Positions 34,086 through 45,353 of a stretch of DNA of 64,000 nucleotides are shown here, piece after piece. The notes under the pieces were generated by a model. It was not told the DNA's origin. It saw only the letters and a program-made list of their open reading frames with translations, and ran no database searches. Both the position numbers and the translations under genes were made by a program. Source of the DNA: Arthrinium phaeospermum (lineage: Eukaryota; Ascomycota; Sordariomycetes; Amphisphaeriales; Apiosporaceae); assembly GCA_006503535.1 (NCBI GenBank), contig QYRS01000001.1, positions 1,736,001 through 1,800,000 of the forward strand, given 5' to 3'. Each line of letters starts with the position of its first letter. The stretch's first letter is position 1.

Positions 34086-36263
34086 TCAGGTCGTTCTTGA
34101 CGTGTGCGTCGAACCATGCGAGTTGCGCGAATTCGGCTGCGGCGCTCGCGTGCTCTGCGACCGGCTAGCCCCCCGCGTCTGCACGTCCCACGCGCGGATC
34201 TTCTCCTTCGTGATGCCCAGCCCGCCCTCGGGGTCCAGGTACCCGTCGTCCCCGTAGAGCTGGCGTAGGTTCCGAAGCCAGGCCTTGCACTCGTCCCGCG
34301 CCAGCGTGGCCGCACACCGCTCCATAAGGCCCGGCGGGCGGGCGCGCATCATGTGCATCAGGAGCGACCTCCAGACCTCGTGGACCCTGTTGCGGCCGCC
34401 GTTCAAAGCGGAAGAGCTCGCGGCCGCATCGCGGGGTCCCAGGAACGACGCAAGGTTGACGCATATGGTGTCGCTGTTGCTGATGCCGTCCAGCGGCGAC
34501 CGGCTCGGCGGTAGACGTAGCAGCAGCTCGCTGATGAAGGTGTCGGGTTCATCCATACACTGCTTCAGACAGGATGTGGCGAGCTTGGGCGCTGTGGTGC
34601 GCAGGGAAGCTAAGACCTGCGCTCGGAGCCGCTCGCGGTCAATGTCAAGTGTCCGTCTGGGGCCCCATAAAGAATCCTCTTCCAGCACTTGAATAGGGGT
34701 TGTATGTGGTTGAAGACCCTCCGAGGGAGATGTGGAATTGTGACCCGGGCTTGGGCTGAACCCGATGCGATCTGCGATTTCATCCATGTACCACAGCTTG
34801 GATTCCCCTGCTGCCCTCTCGAACTTCCCAATCAAACTTTGCATTTCGAACTCGGTGGGACTCTGTTGGATCTTGGCCATATACCCGGGACTCCAGTATT
34901 CGCACAACCAGACGGACCCCCTGAAGGCCGAAACAAATGCACAAATGCGTGTGCCAAGCCGCGTGATACTATGTATGTTGTTGTGTTGGACTTGGTTGCA
35001 AAGGTCTATCTGAAGACTTGTAAGAGCCTCACTTATGAAATTCGCGAATTCCATCTTGTCAATGCCGAGCTTTGCTCGCAGTTCCGGGGCTCTTGCCAAG
35101 ACCTCATGAACCGAAACGAACGCCTCCAAGAGTCTAGAAGGCCGTAGTGGTCTCGCGGTGTACCGGTGAAACTCGACGAGCTTCCCCGCGGCGTGGTCTC
35201 GGGTTCTTTCATCGTGACCGGCAGCCAGGCATAGCCGCACTTGAGCAAGACGGTTGGCTTCTAGGGGACCGTGCTGCACGATAAAGTAAATGAAGAGATC
35301 CACCGCGAGGTCTCCACTTGATATTGCAAGCTCGAGAAGGTCTAGAGCTTCCTCAAGGACCCTGGGGGGTACAGGTGGAAGTCCAAGGACTTGAATCATG
35401 TTTGGATTCTGCTTGGCGGTCGCGAAACACTGATTTGACATATCCGGTCCTTCGAGAGCGAGGAACTGCTTGAGTTGGATCCTTTGCTGCGGCGACTTGA
35501 GTCGATCATTCCACAGCTGAATACGTTGCAGGTTTGGATTCCAGGCCTTCCACATCTGGTGTTTCGGGATCATCTGGGGGATAATGTCCAAGCCACTTTG
35601 CCGTCCATGTAAAGTTCTTAAAAAACCGACCAGCCGCTGAATGTCAACCCACCTTTGCTCTCCAGAGAGCACCTCCAGTTCGTCCTCTAGCCCCGTTCTG
35701 TACCTCTGACGTTCCAGCACCGTCTGTATGAGTCCCGCGGGCAAGAATTCCTCGAGGACATCCTCTCCGATAGGACGGAGCAGGTGCTTGAGCGAAGGGA
35801 ACCGCCCGTGGAGTATCTTCATGACCCTCAGCAAGCTCACGGCCGCGCAGTAGACCCGCTCGGAGACGACGAGCTTGTGGGCTTCCCGGCACGCCATGAG
35901 CGTGCCTAGATAAGCCGAAAGCGTCCTGTCGAAATGCTCATCCCCACCCGCGCATCGGTAATCCGGCCGTACCGAGACAATCACATCCTTCGCCTTGTCG
36001 TAGCTGAAAGCGTGCACGCAGGCGATGATGCCGACCTGGTGGGCAAAAAGCTCGCCTTTCAGCGGTGCCAAGTACTCAAAGAGAAGATCATCACACTTCG
36101 CCGACGCAGGCGAAACTTTCTTTCTGGCGAGGACTTCGTCAGTGGCTGATTTGAGTTCGTGCACGGGGATTTGGTCCGGCCTCCCACGTTGCAGGTTCTG
36201 CATCGCGGTCGAGGCCCTGAGCTGTTCAGTCCATCTTGCTCGTTGGGATCTCAGCGAGAACAT
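34086..36263 (-). CDS. Hypothetical 725-residue alpha-helical protein
   Basis: Single-exon gene with an even, natural-looking composition. I recognise no domain. The sequence is mostly amphipathic helix: a basic N-terminus (MFSLRSQRARWTEQLRAS), several Leu-rich helices (for example EEALDLLELAISSGDLAVDLF), no signal peptide and no membrane span. Near the C-terminus is LRNLRQLYGDDGYLDPEGG, then a Ser/Arg/Thr-rich tail that looks disordered. The layout is compatible with a HEAT/ARM-like or protein-interaction scaffold, but that is only a guess from helix spacing. It converges on the membrane protein gene at its left, with 299 bp between the stops. Confidence 0.75.
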   Translation of the reverse strand: MFSLRSQRARWTEQLRASTAMQNLQRGRPDQIPVHELKSATDEVLARKKVSPASAKCDDLLFEYLAPLKGELFAHQVGIIACVHAFSYDKAKDVIVSVRPDYRCAGGDEHFDRTLSAYLGTLMACREAHKLVVSERVYCAAVSLLRVMKILHGRFPSLKHLLRPIGEDVLEEFLPAGLIQTVLERQRYRTGLEDELEVLSGEQRWVDIQRLVGFLRTLHGRQSGLDIIPQMIPKHQMWKAWNPNLQRIQLWNDRLKSPQQRIQLKQFLALEGPDMSNQCFATAKQNPNMIQVLGLPPVPPRVLEEALDLLELAISSGDLAVDLFIYFIVQHGPLEANRLAQVRLCLAAGHDERTRDHAAGKLVEFHRYTARPLRPSRLLEAFVSVHEVLARAPELRAKLGIDKMEFANFISEALTSLQIDLCNQVQHNNIHSITRLGTRICAFVSAFRGSVWLCEYWSPGYMAKIQQSPTEFEMQSLIGKFERAAGESKLWYMDEIADRIGFSPSPGHNSTSPSEGLQPHTTPIQVLEEDSLWGPRRTLDIDRERLRAQVLASLRTTAPKLATSCLKQCMDEPDTFISELLLRLPPSRSPLDGISNSDTICVNLASFLGPRDAAASSSALNGGRNRVHEVWRSLLMHMMRARPPGLMERCAATLARDECKAWLRNLRQLYGDDGYLDPEGGLGITKEKIRAWDVQTRGASRSQSTRAPQPNSRNSHGSTHTSRTT

Positions 36264-37162
36264 CTGGTTCGTGATGCAGTGATCAAGATCAAGGGGAGTA
36301 CAGCGGCAGTCGGATCATCAATCAGCTCGTAAGCAAAGAATTGGAATTGTATGGCCGGCTGGATGCGGATGCCATCTCCCCAAAGGAGGCGGCCGTAGTG
36401 TGTTTTCGAAATTGTGCCAACCCTGCTGCCAAGCCTCTCAAGGTAACATGGAGAAGTGGAAAAAGGGGACCAGATGTATAGGTACATACTCGGCAGCCTA
36501 CGAAAGGAGGCCGGCGGGCTACAGCTAAGCTTTGACAGTATGGAGAAGTGGGCTGACCGGCTGCAGCTACTGTATATTGCAGATGCCTGCATGCAGTGTG
36601 AGTGGCTGATATGAACCAGCTGACCATTAACCAGTTGGGCTATCCCATTGCGGTACGCACTAAACGCCACGGGGCGACGTTGACGCTTCGGCGGGCTATA
36701 TGCCTAATCGGCGCGAAAGAGACGAAGCCAATCCTGATCCAGAAATTCAACGAGCTGTTGTCTGTCGCAATAGGCCCATAGAGGACCAAAAGTAGCAGAT
36801 CACCCACGCTACGATTGTGCCATTCGAGAAGAAGCCGAGTCGGCAAAGGGCACGAAAAGATACGTCCGGTCGGGATAGCCTCAGAGCCCACAGTAATCAG
36901 TGTGTCTATTGACTGCCTCTGTCATGTGTGGCAGACGGCCTACCCCTCACAGCGTCGATTTAAGACCAGACACTATTGACAAATTCAAATTGGGTTGGCA
37001 CCCTCCTCCCAAAATATCAGGCTGAGTTGAAATAGTGATGAGAAACCCCCTGAATGGCTACAGCATATGTCGAATTGTTATATATAACTAGATAATTACC
37101 CAAATGCAACGCTCCAACATGATTGTTTGATTCTCGTTCCCCCCTATCTCGGGCTTTGAAAC
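36264..37162. other. Intergenic, 0.9 kb
   Basis: Lies between two minus-strand genes and should hold the promoter of the 725-residue protein gene and the 3' end of the P450 gene. Open frames here are short, overlapping and motif-free. Confidence 0.5.
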
Positions 37163-38833
37163 CTACCACCCGGGAACCTTCTTCACATGCACCCGCCACC
37201 CCTCATACACCTTAAACAAAGTCAACGCAAAGTTACTCCCAATCTCCGTCCCATCATCCGACCCCCGCCGCAGCGGGTCCTCCAGCGGCGCCAGCTCGTA
37301 GCGCCCCACGTAGGCCGCCAGGACGCACAGCAGCTGGTCGCGCGCGTAGCCCTCGCCGATGCAGCGCCGGGGCCCGCCGCCGAACGTGGCGAAGGCGTAG
37401 GGGTGGTCCGCGCCGCCCGTCGCCGGGTGCGCGACCCAGCGGTCCGGGTCGAAGCGGCGGGCGGCGGGGCCGCCCCAGTGGCGCGGGTCCCGGTTCAGGG
37501 CCCAGGGCGAAAAGGTCACGGTCGTGCCTTTGGGGATGGGGACGCCGGCGAGGACGACGGCGGGCTCGGCGCACTGGCGCCAGAGGATGCCGTTGACCGA
37601 GTGGAAGCGCAGGACCTCGTTCATGACGGCGTTGAGGTAGGGCAGCTTGCGGAGGTCGGCTTGGCGGACGGACTGCGTGCCCTCTTTGTCGTAGGGCGAG
37701 GGGATGTTGGCGCGGATCTCATCCCGCAGACGGGACTGGACTTCGGGGTGCCGGGAGAGGAGGTGCATGGCCCAGGTGGTGGTGCCGATCAGGGTCTCGG
37801 TCCCGGCCGAGGTCATGTGGACGCCCTCCTCAACCAGATCCGCGTGGGAAAGCACGCCGGAACGGACGGCGAGCGATAGGAGATCGGTGCGCCCTTGGGG
37901 GGTCTTGGCCGGCTTTTCGTCATGCATCGCGGCACGCTCGTGGTCTTCGACAATGTCGCGGATCGTGTCGTAGAACAGGCCCATGATGCCCTTGATGGTC
38001 TTGACGGCCCGCAGGGGCAGCCGCAGGGCGATGGCGGGCCCGACGATGGACGCCGCCTCGAGACTCAGCTGGCCGTGGCGCGTCGTCTTGAACATGTGGA
38101 TGAAGGCGCGGGCGAAGCGCTTCTTCTTATCGGTGGAGTGCTTGGCGGCGCTGCCGAACTTGCTGGTGGACATGGTGTCGATGGTGCCGAAGTCGACGCC
38201 GTACCCGAAGTGGCCCACCATGTCGATGCTGGCGGCCGCGATGGGCACTTGGATTGCGGTGGCGCCGGAAAAGGGGGTCTGGGGGCCGTCTTCCGGGGCG
38301 TAGTCGACGTCGACGTCGGTGTAGCGAGGTATGATGCTGAGCGCGTCGGTGGCGGCCTTCCACTGGGAAGGGAACCATTCTCGGAGGTTGGCCGGGCTGA
38401 AGGCCGGGTTCAGAGTTTTGCGGACATGCTTGTGCTCCTCTCCTTCCAGGATGAGCAGGCCGCGGCCCGCGATGAGGTTGGCCAGGGTGTACTGCAGCTT
38501 CGGCTTGACGAACTTGTACGCCGACGTGGTGAGGAACTCCTTGGCGGCCTCGGGGCTCGTTATGAAGATCCGCTCGCGGTTGAAGAGCCCGTGGTACCGG
38601 ATCAGGCCGTCGTTGGGGATGGTGTCGATCCAGTGCTCAATCTCGGGCAGGCGGGGCTCGTAGAGAAGCCGCAGCCAGAGTGGTCCTTGAGCGGGCGATG
38701 GCAGTTTTCGGAAAGGACTGAAGAGATGGCGTACGTAGAGATAGTAGATACAGAAGAAGAAAAGGCCTCCCACCAAAACGGCACATGCGGCTGCCAGGGA
38801 TCCAGCCCTTGGCAGCATGGAAAGAGTGAACAT
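37163..38833 (-). CDS. Cytochrome P450 monooxygenase
   Basis: Haem-thiolate monooxygenase anchored in the ER membrane. Intronless, 556 residues from the first ATG (38833); the frame opens further upstream but without ATG. The N-terminal anchor is AGSLAAACAVLVGGLFFFC, followed by a Pro-rich hinge. I-helix oxygen-binding motif TSAGTETLIGTT, K-helix ExxR in NEVLRFHS, PERF-like RFDPDRW and haem loop FATFGGGPRRCIGEG with Cys at about residue 491. Length and order are standard for fungal microsomal P450s. The substrate is not predictable. A TATA-like element lies about 125 bp upstream, and an MFS transporter gene starts divergently 1.1 kb away, a pairing common for toxin or metabolite handling. Confidence 0.95.
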   Translation of the reverse strand: MFTLSMLPRAGSLAAACAVLVGGLFFFCIYYLYVRHLFSPFRKLPSPAQGPLWLRLLYEPRLPEIEHWIDTIPNDGLIRYHGLFNRERIFITSPEAAKEFLTTSAYKFVKPKLQYTLANLIAGRGLLILEGEEHKHVRKTLNPAFSPANLREWFPSQWKAATDALSIIPRYTDVDVDYAPEDGPQTPFSGATAIQVPIAAASIDMVGHFGYGVDFGTIDTMSTSKFGSAAKHSTDKKKRFARAFIHMFKTTRHGQLSLEAASIVGPAIALRLPLRAVKTIKGIMGLFYDTIRDIVEDHERAAMHDEKPAKTPQGRTDLLSLAVRSGVLSHADLVEEGVHMTSAGTETLIGTTTWAMHLLSRHPEVQSRLRDEIRANIPSPYDKEGTQSVRQADLRKLPYLNAVMNEVLRFHSVNGILWRQCAEPAVVLAGVPIPKGTTVTFSPWALNRDPRHWGGPAARRFDPDRWVAHPATGGADHPYAFATFGGGPRRCIGEGYARDQLLCVLAAYVGRYELAPLEDPLRRGSDDGTEIGSNFALTLFKVYEGWRVHVKKVPGW

Positions 38834-39952
38834 GTTTGGGAGGTTAAAGAGTGGCGGTGCTCTGAATAGGGAAGGAATGTCAGGATGGAGCGGCTGAAGC
38901 AATTGGTCTAGAGAAGAAACGAGGGCATGTCTACGGGGTGAAATGCATCAGTGATCTATATAGGACTCATGGTGGACATTGAGCACGTCTTGGCGTAGCA
39001 CTTTCGTCACTCAACACCAACGAACGTGACTGTTATTCAGCTCGTGTCTCAGTCTTGATTATCTCTATATGATGATTTGGTCTTCTTGAACGTTGGTATG
39101 CTGTATACGAAGAAGATTCATTTGATTCTGCGACTGTAGCACCGCGAGCTTGTTTTCAGTGGATGAAGCGCGGCTGGGTTACAGATCCAGGTTCTAGGTT
39201 CTAATCGCGGAGGTATTTCCGTGGGGAAGGCGAACCGATGGCCTCAGCTGAGACGAACCGATGGGTCTGATACGACATCGCACGGGGCAGCGATACGTCA
39301 CGTAGGGCTGCTGGTTTACGGGGGTGATACGAGCTGGGTAACAAGTTATCAAATTCGGTACTGGATCTTCCTCGAATAGCCCTCGGGTTTCCTCAGCTCA
39401 AGCATCCCATTTCAATATGCGATGGCCATCTTTGCTGTACCAATGACTCGTTCTCCCGCCCCCATTCTCGGTTTGTTCTAGTCAAGTCACCATCAGCAGC
39501 ACCGAGCGAATCATGGAAACCTGCGGAGCGGAGCCCACGTGTTACTGCCGAGAGCTGCCTGACTAGCGTCCCGTCCCGACTCTGGGAAGCCCATTGAGAA
39601 TGGAAGGATTTGTTCTGCAGACCGCCCCAGCGGGAAAAAAGCCGAGAGGACTGGCGTCCCGACTCAACTTGCCGATCAGGAGGACGTCATTGCCGTGTCG
39701 GCTTCCGAGTCAAACTCAAATGCATGCAACAGATCAGGTGTCAACACTGTCTCGTGGCCAACACCGCCATCCAGTCATCGACGATGATTATAGAGAATGG
39801 ACCATGTTCAGAGAAACCATAATACCAAACAAGACCCGGTAATGCCATCGTAATAACCAGGTCTAGCATACTATTTCCATCACACCTCATCATAAGCAAA
39901 GCTCCATCCCAATCGCTTCAAGCTTCGTGGCGTATCTCGCAATCGAGGAGAC
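38834..39952. promoter_or_regulatory. Divergent promoter region, P450 / MFS transporter
   Basis: A 1.1 kb gap between outward-facing genes, so one region probably drives both. The P450 side has the TATA-like element at 38956-38963. No protein-coding frame is supported. Confidence 0.55.
38956..38963 (-). promoter_or_regulatory. Candidate TATA box of the P450 gene
   Basis: CTATATAG (palindromic) about 125 bp upstream of the ATG at 38833, in an otherwise mixed-composition promoter. Confidence 0.4.
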
Positions 39953-41568
39953 ATGGGCAGCCCGACGATGAAGACTGAATACCAGTCCAGCAAAATCGGG
40001 ACCAGCACCAGAACCAGGCCCAGCATCACCACCAGCACCATCACGGTCGACTGGGACGGGCCCGACGACCCGACCCGGCCGCCGAACTGGTCGCCGGTGC
40101 GCAAATGGACCATCGTCACCCTCAACTCCCTCGCGACCTTCATGGTCTCCTTCTCGAGCAGCGCCTTCACCGGCTCCCTCGCGCAGGTCGAGGCCGAGTT
40201 CGGCGTCTCGGGCGACGTCGCGCTCCTGGGCATCAGCCTGTACGTCACGGGCTTCGCCTTCGGGCCCATGGTGTGGGGCCCGGCCTCGGAGCTGTACGGC
40301 AAGCAGCGCCCGCTATGGTCCGGCTACGTCGCCTTCTGCCTCTTCCAGGTCCTCTCGGCCCTGTCGTGGTCCGCGCCGGCGCTGCTCGTCTCGCGCGTCC
40401 TCGAGGCCATCGCCGGCTCGGCCACGTTCGCCATCATGACCGGCATGTTCGTCGACTTCCTGAAGGACCCCACGTCGCGCGGCATCGCCGCCGCCATGTT
40501 CAGCCTGTCCGTCTTTTGCGGGCCCGCCGCGGGGCCCATCGTGGGCACCCTCGTGACGGACCGCCTCGGCTGGCGGTGGTCCGCCTGGGTCACCCTCATC
40601 TTCTCGGTCGTGTTTGGGGCCGCCGCCTTCCTGGTCACGCCCGAGACGTCCGAGGCCGTCATCCTCGAGCGCCGGGCGCAGCGGCTCCGCAAGAAGACTG
40701 GGGGCGATGTCGTTGTCTGCGAGAGTGAGCAAGGGGAGAAGCCCAGCGTGGCGGCGTTTGTGGAGAAGTATCTGACGAAACCGGTCCGAATGTTCGCACT
40801 TGAGCCGATTGTAAGTGATGCTCCTCATGAATTAATACGCATCCCTGACCTGACGGCGTGCAATGGGCTGACAAAATGGCAAGCTTTCTATCATGACTGT
40901 GTATATGAGCTTCGTCTACGGCATCATCTATCTGACCTTCGAGCTTTATCCCCAGGCGTTCGTCGTCGTAAGGGGCTGGTCGGCTGTCGACGCTAGCATG
41001 TCCTTCTTTGGCATCTTGGGCGGCGCGGCCGTTGCCTGTATCATTCTGGGAGCCCATAGCATTTACCACGTCGGGCCTCGCTTTGCCGAGACGAACCAAC
41101 ACGTGCCGGAAAGGCGGTTGCCCCCTATGATCCTGGGCTCCATATTATTGCCCGCAGGTGAGTCTTCAAAGCCTACCTAGATACTCCCGACCAGAGCACG
41201 CTGACCCCAAATAAGGCATCTTTTGGTTCTCGTGGACTTCCTTCCCTGAAGTGCCAGCCCTCGCACAGGTCTTTTCCGGCGTGCTCATCGGCAGCGGTTC
41301 GATCTTGAGCTTCATGTCGGGCATCCTCTACCTGACGGAAGTCTATCTCGCGCATGCCAACAGCGCGCTGGCTATCAACAACTTCATCCGGTCTATATTC
41401 GCAGCGGCGTTCCCGTACGTCGGCAAACTGCTGATCATCCGCTTGGGTATCAATGTGGGTGGCTCCATACTTGGGGGTATATGTGTCGTGTTGATGCCGT
41501 TCCCGGTCATTCTGTGGAAGTATGGTAGCATCGTCCGTAGCTGGTCGAAGTTTGCGTTTCAAAAGTAG
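39953..41568 (+). CDS. MFS transporter, DHA1 drug/polyamine type
   Basis: Major facilitator, proton antiporter type, for export of drugs, polyamines or metabolites. Exons 39953-40810, 40884-41157 and 41216-41568 give 494 residues. A hydrophilic N-terminus ends in DPTRPPNWSPVRKW, the conserved DP.NW motif of fungal DHA1 members. About twelve spans follow, with LYVTGFAFGPMVWGPASELYGKQ (loop 2-3 motif) and SLSVFCGPAAGPIVGTLV (antiporter-type motif in span 5). A cytosolic central loop (about 235-285) separates the two halves. Both introns have consensus donors (GTAAGT and GTGAGT). Exon 1 is very GC-rich, exons 2-3 less so. It shares a promoter region with the P450 gene and may export that enzyme's product (inference). 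Confidence 0.94.
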
Positions 41569-41648
41569 GGTTTCGGCCTTTGTTTCCCTCATATTCACCT
41601 ACAAGCTGTAATTATTCAATTCCATTCAGCCTAATCTATGAAGTATTC

Positions 41649-44600
41649 TTAAAATTTGTCGCCTTCCCATGTAATGTCAGTCGTGTTGAAAACCTGGCCT
41701 GTTTGCGTTAGGTGATTGCCGGTGCTGCTCCCTATATCATCTTTGTACATTGTCAAATATTCCTCTAATGCCCGGTATTTCCAACCAACTAAACTTGGGA
41801 TACGGGGCACACCCAATCCCATCATCTGACTAGCCTCTAGGCGAACACCCATGAATTCGAAAAGATCCATGGAAGGAAGCACTCCCCCCTTTTCCTTTGC
41901 CGCTATAGCAAGCATGGAGTCTGTCGCAAGAAGAAAGACCGCCATCGGTCCGTGATCCGGGCCATCATCGACAACCCTCCCGAAACAGGCTCTAGAGACC
42001 TTGTCAACTGGCCTCGTCCAGAATTCTGCCACCACGTACTGCGTCTGCCCGTCGTCGTACGGACAGTAATCTCTCTTAAACTCTTGTAGGTGCTCTTTTG
42101 CGAGCTCGTGGTGGACCACAAGACAGAACTGAGTGTCAATGCCCATGATCAGCAGCTTTTTCACGATGGGGTTCCAATCTTCGGGAAAGACGTCATAGCC
42201 TTTCCCCAGCAGTCTTTTGCATATGAGGACTTGCCAAACAGTCCAGCGGTATCCTAGCTCTATCTGGCCTCCGCACCAGCAATCGTATGGCATCTGGTCA
42301 AGCCGGACACCGGAATTTAGTACCAGGTTGAACGCCTTTGCACGTCTAGTGCTGAGTTCCCTGGTGACAGTGCCATGCGGGGGAGGAAACAATATAGCGC
42401 GGATCAATCCTGCCGGATCAGGGATATCTTTTCGTTGCAACTCAGGGTTTGACAAAAGGGTTTCAAAGAACTCCGGAATCGCCAAATAGCCACATAAGTG
42501 AAAAAGTGAGATGTGCCTTCCGTCGCACATTTGCTCACACCACAATGTAGGGACTTGATAATACCCGGCATTCACATGATGATCATGCAGCGAAGCACAG
42601 CTGGGGTCGAACAGGCCAGTTGGGCACTTCAGTTCGAGGCTTTTCTCCTGCTTATTGTCTTGTTCAACCAAAGTAAGAATGTCGTAAAGGAATCCAAGGA
42701 CGTAAGCTGGCGTGGGTCCGGCCGTCTTTTGATCGGACAACCCAATCACGGAGGCAACCTCCCGAACGAATCGCTCACCAAACCTTCTTGCCCCGCAGTG
42801 GCTACGAACTCGGCATGCGTGGTGAAATCTCATGGATAGATCATCCTTATGGGGCCAGCCAATAAATACTTGTCCAGACTCCACCAGAAACTGAAGATGT
42901 GCCGTTAGGATTCGGTGAATCTCGGCTTGCCATTGAGCTCCATCGGTAAACTTCTTCAACAGAGGCATGGCCCTTTCGCCCTCGATGTATTCTTTGACTT
43001 TCCTGTGGGCGAGGTGAACAGTCTTGCCGCAGAATGGTGTATGCTCGAAGGACATTCCCCGGCGATGATACTCCATGTTGACGATGGGTCGGATTTCCAA
43101 GAGGCACTTGGAACGACCAATAATCCGTTTAGACAGCGTAGAAAGCTTATGTTGCAAATGTTCCTCTGCTTCTGGTCGAGACAGACCCCGGAACTCCGAT
43201 GCCAATAGATGAATAGGATCGCCTGCGGGGGTGAATCGTACAAATGGTCCAGAAACAGCATCCTTAGGAGCAATGGGGGACAGCCAGCAGCTGTCGATCC
43301 AGAGACAAAGTGCAGCATTTTCAAGGCATAACCCTGATTTTCTGGACTGATCGACGTGAGCATGTGCTCGAATAGGCTCTCCATATCTCTTGGCAGCACG
43401 TCCAGCTTGCTCTGAAGATGCCGGAACTCGTCCCCATCCGATAGACCGTCCTGTATCAGCCTAAGGACCAAGCTCGTCCACAAGAAAACGCCTTCGGCTT
43501 TCTCCGCCAACTTTTCAGCGAAAGACTTCAGCTCATCATCGGGCACATTAAGACGTATGAAGTCATTGTTACCCGCTAATGTGTCCCTAGCTGTCCGAAC
43601 CATATCTTTGTGTGTCAACGTTTGTAGCTTGAAACTCTCGCATTCTGAGAATCCACAGGTGAAAACGTTCCACTCTCTGCTGGCGACGCAAATCTTGAGA
43701 TTTTCGCCCCCAGCGGTTGACCACGACCTGATACGCTCCACCATGAATCGGTGATCGCCCTCGAGTTCGTCTAGGCCGTCGATGATAAAGACGAGTCGTC
43801 GGTTGCGATACAGTGACTCCGAGAACAGCAGCTGCTCAAAGGCTTTGCTGATGGTCATGCTGTCGTGATGGGCGGTCCAGGACTGGCCGGAGAACTGTTC
43901 CGTTTCTTTCCATTCCTTTGGGAAAACCGCCGGTATCAGGTCGGGTGCCTGAGAGAGAATCGAATGGAGGAGGCCTCGGACGAGACACTCAAACGACTTT
44001 TGGCTGTCGCCCCCGGCGTTCCAGAAAAAGAACTTGGCCACAATCATTTGCGCTCCCTCCGAGCTTTCGGTCAGCAGGTGGTAGAAGTTCTCATGCCCGC
44101 TGATCATCTTCATCAGGACCGACTTGCCGGCTCCCGGCTTGCCCATGATGAAGAAGATGCCACCCCTCTTCTGGAGCCACTCTTGGAACTGTCTGCTTGC
44201 TTGGAGCTGAGGAGATGTCTTAAGTAATGGCGGTAGTTCCTCAGGCTCTTCAGGCTTTAGTATCCACTTGTAGGTCGCTTCGTGTGCATCGACGATCCCT
44301 TCCTCGCGAGCGTTCATCAGGTCAAAACGAAGACTTTCCAGAATCTGGTGTTGTCGTACTGCAAGCAATGACTGGCGGTGCTTTTCCAGTATCTTCAGGA
44401 GCTCTGTGATGACTGCCGTATTGTGGGAAGCCTTGGTGAGGTCTTCCTCTAGCTTGTCATTGATGGATTGAAGCTGATTTCGCTGCATGCTATGCCATTC
44501 AAACGAATTGTCATTATGAGCGATGAGGTCTGATCTGTCCGAAGTGGTTAGCTCTCTAGTTGAGAAAACAAGAGTGGGGAATGCATCATGAGAAGTATTA

Positions 44601-45026
44601 CCTCGTTAGTAGGTGTAATTGAGTATTGAGACCATTCAGGGCGTGATCTAGCCGGTTGATCAAGTCTTCTTTCTCCTTCCTCTTCAGGGAACTTTTAACT
44701 GCAGCCTTGAGGACCTTCGCCCTGGAGGCTCGGCCTTGTACACGGGTCTTCTCAAGAAGCCGGCATAGTTGACGGGCGATATCTGCGCATTCGGAAGCAG
44801 TGCTGTATATCGCCACTTCCTGTTCGCTGTTGCTGTCGTCTTTGGGCTCCGATAGTTTGTCGAACGAGGCCTCTAGAGTCTTCGCCATCCGCAGGTAGCC
44901 GGCATCCTCTTCTGTGCTCCCAACGCTGGATTGGTGGATTTCTTTGGCCGTGTCCACTAGCTTGAATCCAAGCTCGACGAATCCTATGACGTTGCTCGCC
45001 AGTCCAATTGCCGCAAGGGCCTCCAT
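41649..45026 (-). CDS. STAND/NACHT NTPase (NLR-like), apparent frameshift
   Basis: Fungal STAND protein; the class includes heterokaryon-incompatibility and immune-like receptors. Exon 1 is 45026-44602 and exon 2 is 44555-41649. The N-terminus (MEALAAIGLASNVIGFVELG) matches the common fungal STAND N-terminal domain. The NACHT part has P-loop FFIMGKPGAGKSVLMKM, Walker B RRLVFIIDGLDEL and sensor-like KICVASREW. The frame breaks at a run of five C on the coding strand (43227-43231): upstream reads FLDHLYDSPP, and the continuation DPIHLLASEFRGLSRPEAEE lies in the next frame. The full span is one base short of a multiple of three, so one missing base would give about 1110 residues. The C-terminal 450 residues have no ankyrin, WD or TPR repeats. 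Sequencing error or a real null allele are both possible. Confidence 0.8.
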
Positions 45027-45353
45027 GTTAAAGGTGGTGGTCAGAAGCGTCCTCTAGGACTGGTGGCTGTTAAAACATTTCCTCTCAACAAGGACATCAT
45101 CATCTTACTCCCCACCCTGTGCGGCGCAGTATCATCCACCAGTTGTCCTAAAAGCGCTTGCAGCTGTCAATAACTGTCAGCGAATGTCATTTACGTTGCC
45201 CCAATTCTTCCCCATATAATCAGAAAATGTATAAAGATGACGACTGCCGTCATATAATTATGCAAGCCGCAGCCATTGGGAGTTGAAATCATTGACCCAA
45301 GTTATTAAATTTAGAACAGAACAACAACGCTAAATGTACAATTGCCCCCGTAT
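45027..45353. other. Intergenic, 327 bp
   Basis: Between two minus-strand genes; contains the STAND promoter and the 3' flank of the rhodopsin-like gene. The 5' side (about 45190-45310) is AT-rich. Nothing else seen. Confidence 0.5.

Noticed and set aside
39180..39215. GGTTCTAATC resembling a tRNA T-loop
   Set aside because: No complementary arms or box A nearby.
43223..43293. An intron to explain the STAND frame change
   Set aside because: A weak GTCCCC donor with a good CCCGCAG acceptor is possible, but the removed part (LLLRMLFLDHLYDSP) looks like the conserved helix of NACHT proteins, so a frameshift is preferred.
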